Shown here: in pieces, positions 52,914 through 61,898 of the stretch
Numbering within the stretch: the first letter of the stretch is position 1
Layout: the number at the start of each line of letters is the position of its first letter
Assembly (NCBI RefSeq): GCF_000331245.1
Contig: NZ_ANFZ01000006.1
Span: forward strand, 62,001 to 126,000
DNA length: 64,000 bases
Source: Blastomonas sp. AAP53
GTDB taxonomy: Bacteria > Pseudomonadota > Alphaproteobacteria > Sphingomonadales > Sphingomonadaceae
Direction: 5' to 3'
Notes under the pieces: model-generated
Seen by the model: the letters and a program-made list of their open reading frames with translations, nothing else
Told to the model about the DNA's origin: nothing
Database searches by the model: none
Position numbers and translations under genes: made by a program

Positions 52914-54323
52914 ATGAGCATCACCATCGGACCGCCGACCGTCGACGAACTGCGCCCGCGCATTGCTGTAATCGGCATCGGTGGCGCTGGCGGCAACGCC
53001 ATCGCCAACATGATTGCGGCCAATGTCGAGGGCGTCGATTTCATCGTCGCCAATACCGACGCGCAGGCGCTCAATTCATCGACCGCCGAACAGCGTATCC
53101 AGCTGGGCCCTGAAGTGACCCAGGGTCTGGGCGCAGGCTCGCGGCCCGAAGTCGGTCGTGCGGCGGCTGAAGAAACCGTCGGCGATATCGAGGCGATCCT
53201 GGAAGGCACGCATATGTGCTTCATCGCGGCCGGCATGGGCGGCGGCACCGGCACCGGTGCTGCTCCCGTCGTCGCCAAGGCTGCGCGCGATCGCGGCATC
53301 CTGACCGTCGGCGTCGTCACCAAGCCGTTCACCTTCGAAGGCACGCGCCGCATGCGCGCAGCCGAAGCCGGCATCGCCGAGCTGCAGAAGAATGTCGACA
53401 CGCTGATCGTCATCCCCAACCAGAACCTGTTCCTGGTCGCCAATCCCAACACCACCTTCAAGGAAGCGTTCCAGCTGGCCGACGAAGTGCTGCAGCAGGG
53501 CGTTCGCTCGATCACCGATCTGATCGTCAATCCTGGCCTCATCAACCTCGACTTTGCCGATATCCGCTCGGTGATGCGCGAGATGGGCAAGGCGATGATG
53601 GGCACCGGCGAGGCTGAGGGCGATGGCCGTGCACTCGAAGCAGCTGAGCGCGCAATCGCCAACCCGCTGCTCGATGGCGTGTCGATGAAGGGCGCCAAGG
53701 GCGTCATCGTCTCGATCACCGGCGGCGACGATATGCGCCTGATGGAAGTCGACGAAGCGGCCAACCACATCAAGGAACTGGTCGATCCCGATGCCAACAT
53801 CATCTGGGGCAGCGCGTTCAACCCCGATCTGGAAGGCAAGATCCGCGTGTCGGTGGTTGCCACCGGTATTGATGGCGATGCGTTGCAGCAGACCGAAGAT
53901 TCGCGTCCCTTCTCGCTGAGCCAGAATGCACCGCGCAGCTTCAGCGCGCCTGCACCTGCACCGGCTCCCAGCTTTGCCGCTGCGCGTCCGGCACCCGCGC
54001 CTGCGCCCGCACCGGCGATGGCGGCAGAGCCCGAGGCGCTGGATCTGGGCGTTGCGGCCCAGTCGCTCGATGATGCCGATGCGGGTGCAGACGAGCTGCT
54101 GCTGGATAGCGCGAGCGCACAGCTTCCAGAATCGGCAGCGCCTGCTGCTGCGGACCCTGCAAGCAAGGCACCGCGCGTCGCCACCGGCGGTGGGACGCTG
54201 TTCGAACGGATGTCCAGCCTGTCGCGGGGCGGTGCTCGCAGCGAGGAAGAGGACGGCGACGACAGCACCGATGCGCCGCCGCTCAACATTCCCCGCTTCC
54301 TGGGTCGTCAGAACAACCAGTGA
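52914..54323 (+). CDS. ftsZ: Cell division GTPase FtsZ
   Basis: 469-residue tubulin homologue that forms the Z ring. The GTP signature GGGTGTG is at residues 109-115 in [21 protein letters not shown]-type [13 protein letters not shown] near residue 20 is the first nucleotide loop. A globular domain to about residue 318 is followed by a disordered Ala/Pro-rich linker of some 130 residues and the conserved tail [13 protein letters not shown], which binds FtsA. AGGAG stands 9 bases before the ATG. The gene has its own promoter-sized gap upstream and a hairpin downstream. Confidence 0.98.
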   Translation: MSITIGPPTVDELRPRIAVIGIGGAGGNAIANMIAANVEGVDFIVANTDAQALNSSTAEQRIQLGPEVTQGLGAGSRPEVGRAAAEETVGDIEAILEGTHMCFIAAGMGGGTGTGAAPVVAKAARDRGILTVGVVTKPFTFEGTRRMRAAEAGIAELQKNVDTLIVIPNQNLFLVANPNTTFKEAFQLADEVLQQGVRSITDLIVNPGLINLDFADIRSVMREMGKAMMGTGEAEGDGRALEAAERAIANPLLDGVSMKGAKGVIVSITGGDDMRLMEVDEAANHIKELVDPDANIIWGSAFNPDLEGKIRVSVVATGIDGDALQQTEDSRPFSLSQNAPRSFSAPAPAPAPSFAAARPAPAPAPAPAMAAEPEALDLGVAAQSLDDADAGADELLLDSASAQLPESAAPAAADPASKAPRVATGGGTLFERMSSLSRGGARSEEEDGDDSTDAPPLNIPRFLGRQNNQ

Positions 54324-54330
54324 CAAAACG

Positions 54331-54360
54331 GCCCGCCGCCGTTGATTGCGGTGGCGGGCA
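54331..54360 (+). terminator. Hairpin after ftsZ
   Basis: GCCCGCCGCC (54331-54340) pairs with GGTGGCGGGC (54350-54359) in a 10-bp stem with one G-T wobble. No T-run follows on the plus strand; four A precede it. A probable end of the dcw transcript. Confidence 0.5.
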
Positions 54361-54460
54361 AAGCGTTCCCGCAAGCTGTCGAATACGCGCCACGCCCTGC
54401 CGTGCCGCGATGCTGCCCAAGCTTGCATTCGCCCCGACAAAGGACGACTGACGGGACGAT

Positions 54461-56800
54461 ATGGCATTGAAACCGTTTTCGCGTCCGCTGCGCCTGCGCA
54501 TGGCCACCTGGCTGTGCGCAGCTGCAAGCCTCTCGCTGTTCCCTGTTCAGGCGCAGGAGGAAGGGCCGAATGCGCCTGATCCGGGCGAGACCGGCTATTC
54601 CTCGCTCGATGTATCAGCCCCCAAAGGCACCCGAGAATTGCAGAACGCGCTGCAACGGCTGGCGCTGAACCCGGCGGATATCGACGCGCTGATCGACGGT
54701 GGCAATGCGGCGCTGCTGCTGGGCGATCCGCAGGCGGCGATCGGCTTCTTCGCGCGGGCCGACGAAATGGCACCGGGCAATGGCCGGGTGAAGGCGGGGC
54801 TCGGCTCTGGCCTGCTGCTCAACGAAAATCCCTATGAGGCATTGCGCCTGTTTGAAGAGGCAAAGCGGCTGGGCGTGCCGGAATCGGTGTTCGCATCCGA
54901 TCGTGGTCTCGCCTATGATCTGGTCGGCAATTCCGACGCTGCGCAGGCCGATTACGAGCTGGCGTTGCGGCGCGGCGGCGACGACGAGACGATCCGGCGT
55001 TATGCGCTGTCGCTCGGCATTTCCGGCGACCGGGCCGCCGCCGAGGCACAGCTCGATCCTCTGCTGCGCAAGCGGGATGCTGCTGCCTGGCGCACCCGGG
55101 CCTTCGTCCTGGCGGTAAGCGGTGATCCGGAAGGCGCGATCGCGATTGCCGATGCGACGATGCCCCGGCGGATGGCGGCATCGATCCAGCCGTTCTTCCG
55201 CTACATGGGCAAGCTGACCCCGGCGCAGCAGGCTGCAGCCGCGCATTTCGGCCAGTTTCCCCAATCGGCGGCGATGGGCAAGGATGACCCGCGCAACCGG
55301 CAATACGCATCGGCGGGGACACCGCGTGTCCGGCCTAACCGCGCAGATGCGGGCCTGATCCCCGCGGGCGAACCCCTGGGCCCGACGACTGACAGCAAGG
55401 CACGCAAGGTCGCCAAGGTCGACAAATCCCAGCGGCGCAGGCCCGGCAGGCTCTCCAGGAAGGAGCGCGAGGCCATTGCGCTGGCGCAGGCGGAGGCAGC
55501 CGCCAAGCCGGTTCCGGTGCAGACCCGGCCACCCGGTCCTGTGCCGCCGTCCGATCTGCTGATCCCCGGGCGCGGGACCGTGCAGACTGCATCGTCCGCG
55601 TCAGCGCAGGCTGGCCGCGCCGTCGTGCAGCCGCTGTCGGGCTCCTATGCCGCTGCAAGCAGTTCGCGCGCAACCGTGCAGCCTTTGCCGGCTGTGACCG
55701 ATCAGAACCAAACGGTGCGCGCAACCGTGCAGCCCTTGCCTGGAGCATCTGCGACGACGGGGACGGCATCACAGCCTGCAGCGGCGTTGCCCGCCGCTTC
55801 CGCGCCGGTTCGCGTCGCAAACGCTCCGGTGCAGGCCCGCAGGACGAGCGGTGGCCGGGTCACGACCGCCGCTGCGCCTGTTGTATCATCGCCTTCAGCA
55901 CCTTCGGCAGCGGGTTCCGACACGCTGCCGACCGTTCAGGCTGATGCCACTCGGGCAGGGCAGCAGGCGGCACAGGGCGCCAGCGCTGCATCGCCGGACG
56001 CCCAGGTTGCCAGCATCGCCACGGACAAACCGGTGTTGCTCGCCGGAATGACGGAATTGCCCAAGCCGGGTTTTTCCTCGCTTCCGCCAGCGGCCAAACC
56101 GCCCGTGCCAGCGCCAACCGGCCAGTCCTCGCAACCGCTGGCCAGCACGGCAGCCTCGCAGGCGTTCGACCTTGCTCGGGTTGGCGCATCCGCGCCATCC
56201 ACCCCGGCAACCGTTCAGCCGATCCCCACCGCATCGGAACCCGCGCGCGTCAGTCTGGCCGCGGTGATCGCCAGCATCCAGGTGCCACCTGATGAGCTGG
56301 CCCCGGCGCCCGATGCGGTCGACATCACCAAGCTGATGCCTGCGGTCAAGAAGCCTGACGAGACTGATGCTGCGAAGAAGGCCGAGGAAAAAAAGGCGGC
56401 GGACAAGCTGCTGGCTGACAAGGCACTCGCCGAAAAGAAGCTCGCGGAGAAGAAAGCCGCCGACAAGAAGCTGGCGGACAAGAAGGCAGCCGAGAAAAAG
56501 GCCGCCGCCAAGAAGGCAGAGCCCAAGAACCCCAAGAGATACTGGGTGCAGGTGGCAGGGGGTGCCAACCGCGCGGATCTGTCGAAAGAGTGGAAGCGGC
56601 TGACCAGCACCTCGCCTGCCGTGTTCAAGGGCAAGCAGGGCTGGTGGACACCGCTCAACGCCACCAATCGCCTGCTGACCGGGCCGTTCGGAAGCGCCGC
56701 AGAGGCTCAGTCCTTTGTGAACACGCTGGCCAAGAACAAGCTGTCGGGCTTTTCGTTCACCAGTTCCGACGGGCAGGAAGTCACCAAGCTGGGCGGCTGA
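54461..56800 (+). CDS. SPOR-domain protein with TPR-like N-terminus
   Basis: 779 residues. An N-terminal signal or anchor (MATWLCAAASLSLFPVQA), a TPR-like helical region (about residues 50-250, LRLFEEAKRLG, DYELALRRG), a long Ala/Pro/Gln-rich disordered middle, an unusual Lys/Ala coiled stretch (about 635-690, repeats such as KKLAEKKAADKKLADKK), and a C-terminal SPOR domain (about 695-779, RYWVQVAGGANRADL, GPFGSAAEAQSFVNTL). SPOR domains bind denuded glycan strands at the division septum, which suits a place next to ftsZ. The middle has biased codon use and should be disordered. Confidence 0.85.
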   Translation: MALKPFSRPLRLRMATWLCAAASLSLFPVQAQEEGPNAPDPGETGYSSLDVSAPKGTRELQNALQRLALNPADIDALIDGGNAALLLGDPQAAIGFFARADEMAPGNGRVKAGLGSGLLLNENPYEALRLFEEAKRLGVPESVFASDRGLAYDLVGNSDAAQADYELALRRGGDDETIRRYALSLGISGDRAAAEAQLDPLLRKRDAAAWRTRAFVLAVSGDPEGAIAIADATMPRRMAASIQPFFRYMGKLTPAQQAAAAHFGQFPQSAAMGKDDPRNRQYASAGTPRVRPNRADAGLIPAGEPLGPTTDSKARKVAKVDKSQRRRPGRLSRKEREAIALAQAEAAAKPVPVQTRPPGPVPPSDLLIPGRGTVQTASSASAQAGRAVVQPLSGSYAAASSSRATVQPLPAVTDQNQTVRATVQPLPGASATTGTASQPAAALPAASAPVRVANAPVQARRTSGGRVTTAAAPVVSSPSAPSAAGSDTLPTVQADATRAGQQAAQGASAASPDAQVASIATDKPVLLAGMTELPKPGFSSLPPAAKPPVPAPTGQSSQPLASTAASQAFDLARVGASAPSTPATVQPIPTASEPARVSLAAVIASIQVPPDELAPAPDAVDITKLMPAVKKPDETDAAKKAEEKKAADKLLADKALAEKKLAEKKAADKKLADKKAAEKKAAAKKAEPKNPKRYWVQVAGGANRADLSKEWKRLTSTSPAVFKGKQGWWTPLNATNRLLTGPFGSAAEAQSFVNTLAKNKLSGFSFTSSDGQEVTKLGG

Positions 56801-56815
56801 TCTCAGGGCGCCGCG

Positions 56816-58150
56816 TCAGAGCGCGGCGCGGATCAGCCGGCTGACATTGGTGTTGGCCTTCAGGCGGCTGCCGATCAGGAACACGCCCCCGATCTTGCGT
56901 TGAATGAACAGCGTATCGACTGGTGGTATCTGCCAGAACGTCCGTTCCTTGGCGAAGGCCATGCCCTCGTCGCGCAATTCCATCGTCATCTCGTTCGAGG
57001 TGAAGTCGAAGGGTCCGTCGAGCCGCAGCGGTTCGAACGCCGTGTCGAACATGCCCAGCACTGCCACCTTGTGGCTTTCCGGCGCATCAGGATGCAGCAT
57101 CCCCAGCGCCAGCCCGCCTTCGCGCATCAGGGCAACATCCCGCTCCATCCCGCCGCGCAAAAGCGTGCGATAGGCATCAGACACCCGGTCTGCCACGACG
57201 CGCGTGGCGCCGAAATCGAGCAGCACCAGCTTGCCGCTGGCCGGATCGAAGCGGTAGTTGGCGAAATTGGGGTCGGTCTGCATCAGCTGGAAGTCGAACA
57301 GTTCGCGCAGCAGCAGTTCGACCAGCAGTTCGACGATGCGGTCGCGTTGCGGCTGGTCCAGCTGCACGGTTTCTTCCACCGCGATGCTCTCGATATAGTC
57401 CATCGCCAGAATGTCGGATGTGGTGAGGTCGGCGTGCAGGGCAGGGACCCGGAAGTGCGGGCTGTCTGCGAGCAACTCGCCAAAGCGGGCGAGGTGGGCC
57501 GCTTCATGCGTGTAATTGGCCTCTTCGTGCAGCTGCGCCTTCGCATCGGCCAGCATCGGATCGATATCGAGTTCCGGCGGCAGCAGGCCGGTGAGCTTGA
57601 TCAGCGAGGCGACATTGTCGACATCGCTGTCGATGCTCTGGCGCACGCCGGGATATTGCACCTTGATCGCAAGGTCACGGCCATCGAGCGTGCGTGCGCG
57701 GTGGACCTGGCCGATCGAGGCGGCGGCGATCGGCTTGAAGTCGAAGCTGGCAAAGCGCTTTTCCCAGCCGCGGCCCCAGTTCTGGTTGAGCACGTTGCGC
57801 AGCTGGCCCTGCGGCATGTGCTGCGCATCGGAACGCAATCGGGCCAGAATGTCGGCGAGCTCGGGCGGCAGGAAGTCGCCGGTGTCCATCGACATCAACT
57901 GGCCCAGCTTCATCGCCGCGCCGCGCATGGTCGCCAGCTTGTCGGCGATCTTGCGGGCATTGGCGGGTGTCAGCAGCAGTTCGCCGACGCTGGGTCGCTT
58001 GCCCTGCGCCCATTGCTTGGCGCCATCGACCAGCATCGTGCCGGCAATGCCACCGGCCATGCTGCCGAACCCGGCAAACCGGGCCAGGCGTCCGCTGGGG
58101 ACAGCCTGTCCGGAGGAAGGTTCGGAACGACGGGTTTTGGGGGGAAGCAT
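56816..58150 (-). CDS. UbiB/AarF/ABC1-family atypical kinase
   Basis: 444-residue protein-kinase-like protein. The family N-terminal KxGQ motif reads MKLGQLMSMD (about residue 80), the Ala-rich nucleotide loop is AAASIGQVHRA, and the lysine of IKVQYPG follows. The EEANYTHEAAHLARF and LMQTDPNFANYRFD/LLDFGATR blocks supply the catalytic Asn and Asp. UbiB/COQ8 members support ubiquinone synthesis; ubiquinone genes are not adjacent, so assignment stops at the family. It converges with the SPOR gene. Confidence 0.85.
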   Translation of the reverse strand: MLPPKTRRSEPSSGQAVPSGRLARFAGFGSMAGGIAGTMLVDGAKQWAQGKRPSVGELLLTPANARKIADKLATMRGAAMKLGQLMSMDTGDFLPPELADILARLRSDAQHMPQGQLRNVLNQNWGRGWEKRFASFDFKPIAAASIGQVHRARTLDGRDLAIKVQYPGVRQSIDSDVDNVASLIKLTGLLPPELDIDPMLADAKAQLHEEANYTHEAAHLARFGELLADSPHFRVPALHADLTTSDILAMDYIESIAVEETVQLDQPQRDRIVELLVELLLRELFDFQLMQTDPNFANYRFDPASGKLVLLDFGATRVVADRVSDAYRTLLRGGMERDVALMREGGLALGMLHPDAPESHKVAVLGMFDTAFEPLRLDGPFDFTSNEMTMELRDEGMAFAKERTFWQIPPVDTLFIQRKIGGVFLIGSRLKANTNVSRLIRAAL

Positions 58151-58224
58151 GCGGGGTGTTGACCTGTGCGCGCGGCAGCATCGGGATAGATGGGCGCCTG
58201 GTCGTTATGTAGGTGCGCTGCGGT

Positions 58225-59193
58225 TCAGCTGCAACTTGCCCCGCCCAATACGCAGAAGCGGGCGCAATGCGGATGGTTGAGCGAGACGGCGCGCGACGCC
58301 TGCGCCAGCGTTGCCCCCATGTCGAAGCCGGGATCATAGGGCAGCAGCGTGCACGCCGCGACGGTGGGGTGCTCTGCCCCCTTGTGCTTCACCACCATCC
58401 GGCTGGTCGCGCACATCATGGCATCGGGGCTCTTGCCTAGGATGTCCCAGCAGCCGGTGCTGATCTCGGCGATATCGACGTTCGCATCCATCTCGGGAAA
58501 CATCACGAAGCGGGCAGGGTTGGTCACATCGATGACAAGGTCATGCCGCGCGAACAGCGCTGCAAAGCCTGCGCGTGCCTGAGCATCACTCTCGTGCGCC
58601 AGATGCCGCCCGGCGACCGCGATGGCAAAGCCGTGGCCAGCCAGCCATTGCAGCCCGCTGATCGCCTTGTCCCAGCTGTCCGCGCCGCGTTCTGCCTCGT
58701 GCACCGCGTGCGTATAATGGTCCAGGCTGACGCGGATGGTGAGCTTGCTGCCGAAACGGGCGTTGAGGTCGAGCAGCGCCGCCTCGTGCCGCCGCATCGG
58801 GCGCATCGCGTTCGACAGCACCAGCACATCGAACCCGCGCGACAGGCACAGGTCGAGGATTGCGATGATGTCCGGGTTCATGAACGGTTCGCCGCCGGTC
58901 AGCCCGATCTCGCGGGTTGGCAGGCCGGACAGCGCGATCTCCTCGAGATAGGCGGTGACCTCGGCCAGGCTGATATAGACCAGGGCATCGTTGCGCGGCG
59001 AGCTTTCGATATAGCAGCTCTTGCAGGCGAGGTTGCACAGGGTGCCGGTGTTGAACCACAGCGTTTCCAGCCGCGTCATCGCCACGCTGGCGCGCGCTTC
59101 GCCCTTGGCGGTGATCTGCGGATCGCGGAACTTGGCCGGGTCTAGCCGGGGGACGCCCTGCATGGCGAAGGGGCTGGCGGTATCGGTATCCAT
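58225..59193 (-). CDS. Radical SAM enzyme
   Basis: 322 residues. The radical-SAM cluster motif CxxxCxxC is C53-NLA-C57-KS-C60 in TLCNLACKSCY; LTGGEPFMNPD is the GGE SAM-binding motif. The C-terminus carries further cysteines (CTLLPYDPG and CARFCVLGGASC), which may hold an auxiliary cluster. Substrate unknown; related proteins modify peptides or small metabolites. It lies 49 bp behind the BASS transporter gene on the same strand, suggesting a shared operon. Confidence 0.85.
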   Translation of the reverse strand: MDTDTASPFAMQGVPRLDPAKFRDPQITAKGEARASVAMTRLETLWFNTGTLCNLACKSCYIESSPRNDALVYISLAEVTAYLEEIALSGLPTREIGLTGGEPFMNPDIIAILDLCLSRGFDVLVLSNAMRPMRRHEAALLDLNARFGSKLTIRVSLDHYTHAVHEAERGADSWDKAISGLQWLAGHGFAIAVAGRHLAHESDAQARAGFAALFARHDLVIDVTNPARFVMFPEMDANVDIAEISTGCWDILGKSPDAMMCATSRMVVKHKGAEHPTVAACTLLPYDPGFDMGATLAQASRAVSLNHPHCARFCVLGGASCS

Positions 59194-59242
59194 CGGGGCT
59201 GATGTATCACCGTGCCCGCGGGTTTGAGCAAGGCCAAATGCG

Positions 59243-60214
59243 TCAGTCGCTGCGATGTCTGGCCAGGCGCGACGCGAGCGGCGCCGACAGGACCAGCTGG
59301 AACTGGTGATAGATCAGCGCTGGCAGGATCACGATGCCCGCCTGGGGGCCCGCGAACAGGATCGCGGCAAGCGGCGCCCCGGTGGCGATGCTCTTGTGCG
59401 ATCCTGCGAACAACAGGCTGATCCGGTCGGCGCGGGGCAGGCCCATCAACCCGCCCAGACCCCAGGCGGCCAGCATCGCCAGCACCAGCATCACCAGAAT
59501 GATCGCACATAACAGGCCCAAGGCGCCCCAGCCCAGGGTCTGCATCTGCCCGCCCGCGACGGCAGAGCTGAACGCGACATACACTGCCAGAGCGATCGCG
59601 GTACGATCGAGCAGCGTCAGCAAGGGCTTGTTGCGCATCGCCCAGGCGTTGAGCCAGCCTTGCGCGATCTGGCCCAGCGCGAAGGGCAGCAGCAGGATGG
59701 CGACGATGCGCAGCACCGTATCGCTGCTGATCGCAGCGCCGCCGTCCGATCCGATCAACAGCGCGACCAGCAGCGGCGTCATGAAAATGCCCGCCAGATT
59801 GAGCAGCGCCGATGCCATCACCGATGCGGCGATGTTGCCACCGGCCAGCGAGGAATAGCTGATCGCCGACTGGACGGTCGAAGGCAGGATGCCCAGGAAC
59901 ATCAGCCCGATCACCAGACCCTGCGGCAGCATGCCCGCCGGCGCATTGGCTGCCGCCAGACCGAGCAGCGGCATGAAGGCGAAGGTGAAGGCAAAGATCA
60001 TCCCCTGCAGCCGCCAGTTGCGCATCGCGACGATGACTTCTGCGCGGGGCAGGCGCAGGCCATGCAGGAAGAACAGCAGGAAGATCGCGACCGAGACCGC
60101 ATGCCCCGCATAGACGGCGGCCGTGCCGGTGACCGGCAGCAACGCCGCGACCAGGACGGTCAGCAGCAGCATCAGCACGAAGCGGTCGGGGATCAGGCGC
60201 GTGAGAATCGACAT
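59243..60214 (-). CDS. BASS-family (bile acid:Na+ symporter-type) transporter
   Basis: 323-residue membrane protein with about nine or ten helices, the BASS-type LPSTVQSAISYSSLAGGNIAA and SHKSIATGAPLAAILF core segments, which form crossed broken helices in the family. Bacterial members carry organic anions such as bile acids, pantoate or sulfonates with sodium; the cargo is unknown here. ATG 60214 was chosen for its GGGGGAACC site and clean membrane start; the frame is open further upstream. Divergent from glutaminase (94 bp between starts). Confidence 0.88.
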   Translation of the reverse strand: MSILTRLIPDRFVLMLLLTVLVAALLPVTGTAAVYAGHAVSVAIFLLFFLHGLRLPRAEVIVAMRNWRLQGMIFAFTFAFMPLLGLAAANAPAGMLPQGLVIGLMFLGILPSTVQSAISYSSLAGGNIAASVMASALLNLAGIFMTPLLVALLIGSDGGAAISSDTVLRIVAILLLPFALGQIAQGWLNAWAMRNKPLLTLLDRTAIALAVYVAFSSAVAGGQMQTLGWGALGLLCAIILVMLVLAMLAAWGLGGLMGLPRADRISLLFAGSHKSIATGAPLAAILFAGPQAGIVILPALIYHQFQLVLSAPLASRLARHRSD

Positions 60215-60308
60215 GGCGGTTCCCCCTGCTATGTTTCGGCCAATGGCGCAATGACCTGGACGGGCAATCGTGCGCGACACCAGCATTGCAGAGGGCAGGG
60301 GGCAGGCG

Positions 60309-61232
60309 ATGGATTGGCAATCGATCACGCAAGCGATCGAGAGGGCGGTAGCCCCGCATATCGGCAGCGGCAAGGTGGCCGACTATATTCCGGCGCTGGC
60401 GCGGGTCGATCCTGCCAAGTTCGGCATGGCGATCGTGCTGGGCAGTGGCGAGATGATCACGCTGGGAGACAGCCACGAGCCGTTCTCGATCCAGTCGATC
60501 TCCAAGGTGTTCACCTTGTCGATGGCTCTGCGCCAGAACGACGAGGCGGTGTGGGACAGGGTGGGGCGCGAGCCATCAGGCAGCGCGTTCAACTCGATCA
60601 TCCAGCTGGAAAGCGAGAAAGGCATCCCGCGCAACCCGCTGATCAACGCCGGAGCGATTGTGGTCACCGACATGCTGGTCGCCGCCAGTGGCCGCGATGG
60701 CATGGTTGCAGAGCTGCTGACGCGCTTTCACCGGCTGTCTGGCGATGACAGCATCGCGATCGACGACGAGGTGGCGCAATCTGAATCGGCCACCGGATCG
60801 CGCAACCGCGCGCTGGCGCATTTCATGGCAGCGTTCGGCAACATGGCCAATCCGGTCGAAGACGCACTCCATGCCTATTTTCGCCAGTGCGCGGTGCGGA
60901 TGAGCTGCCGTCAGCTCGCCCGCTCGGCACTGTTCCTGGCATTCGATGGCTGCGACCCGATCGCCGGCGAACGGCTCATTTCCCGCGAGAATTGTCGCCG
61001 GATCAACGCGGTGATGATGAGCTGCGGTCATTACGACAACAGCGGCGATTTCGCCTATCGCATCGGGCTTCCCGGCAAGAGCGGCGTCGGCGGCGGCATA
61101 TTGTGCATCGCGCCCGGCCATGGCGCAATCGCCGTCTGGTCCCCCGGCCTCAACGCCGCCGGCACATCGATGGTCGGCGCCATCGCGCTGGAGGAACTGG
61201 TGGAGGCGACGGGGTGGAGTGTGTTTGGGTGA
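60309..61232 (+). CDS. glsA: Glutaminase A
   Basis: 307-residue enzyme of the serine beta-lactamase fold hydrolysing glutamine to glutamate and ammonia. The catalytic S63-x-x-K66 is in SIQSISKVF; EKGIPRNPLINAGAI, the YFRQCAVRMSC segment and SGVGGGILCIAPG are typical. ATG 60309 follows an AGGGGGCAGG tract and gives the E. coli-like length; a GTG at 60270 would add thirteen residues. Confidence 0.96.
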   Translation: MDWQSITQAIERAVAPHIGSGKVADYIPALARVDPAKFGMAIVLGSGEMITLGDSHEPFSIQSISKVFTLSMALRQNDEAVWDRVGREPSGSAFNSIIQLESEKGIPRNPLINAGAIVVTDMLVAASGRDGMVAELLTRFHRLSGDDSIAIDDEVAQSESATGSRNRALAHFMAAFGNMANPVEDALHAYFRQCAVRMSCRQLARSALFLAFDGCDPIAGERLISRENCRRINAVMMSCGHYDNSGDFAYRIGLPGKSGVGGGILCIAPGHGAIAVWSPGLNAAGTSMVGAIALEELVEATGWSVFG

Positions 61233-61331
61233 GGGGACCGAATGGCATGTTTGAGTCATCACCAAATTATGTCGGTCTGCAACCAAGCCTATATCTACCA
61301 GTTTGAAAGATTTCCGTGACACATGAGTTAA

Positions 61332-61898
61332 ATGAACGCGATCACTCCGATAACTGCTGCTCATGATGGTCAGCGAAAGGCTGCGGCTGCCCTGTTGTGG
61401 AGCCAGCAACGGGGAAAGCTGATTGATGCGTTCACAAAAACAGAGTTTGAAGTCACGCAAACGCTTCAGGTTCTGGCGTCTATCGAAGGACAGGGCGCTG
61501 GGATCAAAATCAGCCCAAATCTGCAGGGGCGATTTGCACAGCTGCTTAAGCTTTTCGCTCCTGCTGGGGCATTTGCGTCCGAAGGCAAATCGATTTGGGT
61601 GCCGTTGGACGCAATTTCGCGCTTGATCGACCTGCGCAATATGATCTGCCATGGCCGCAGCACATTGTACTTCGATGAAAATGGGCGATGGATCGTCCAG
61701 CTGGAAATGCTGACGGTAGTCAAGGGGTGCGCAGTGCCGCGAGAGGCTTTGATCACCCAAGACGCGGTCAAACTGACACTCAAGTCACTGAATGCCCAAG
61801 CATCGATTACCGCAAGCCGTCTGGCCCAGCTGCGCAAAAATCTGACGACTCCCCGAAAAGCTACCCCATCCTCGGTACCGGAGCAGGCGTCTCGCTGA
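61332..61898 (+). CDS. HEPN-like protein, lower GC, unknown
   Basis: 188 residues, largely helical. The segment LIDLRNMICHGRSTLYF carries R102-N103-x-x-x-H107, the RNxxxH pattern of catalytic HEPN RNases. No second domain or membrane helix is visible, and no antitoxin-like partner lies beside it. The gene and the 99 bp before it are visibly poorer in GC than their neighbours, a hint of transfer. The last 38 bp overlap the converging CoA-transferase gene. Family assignment rests on the motif and the helical pattern, so it remains tentative. Confidence 0.55.
   Translation: MNAITPITAAHDGQRKAAAALLWSQQRGKLIDAFTKTEFEVTQTLQVLASIEGQGAGIKISPNLQGRFAQLLKLFAPAGAFASEGKSIWVPLDAISRLIDLRNMICHGRSTLYFDENGRWIVQLEMLTVVKGCAVPREALITQDAVKLTLKSLNAQASITASRLAQLRKNLTTPRKATPSSVPEQASR

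Noticed and set aside
56380-56530. Tandem repeat in the SPOR gene as a CRISPR or satellite
   Set aside because: The repetition follows Lys/Ala codons in frame, with irregular unit length and no spacers.
59142-60476. Longer alternative minus-strand frame over the BASS gene
   Set aside because: It covers the same bases in another frame without hydrophobic helices; the BASS frame has typical helices and motifs.
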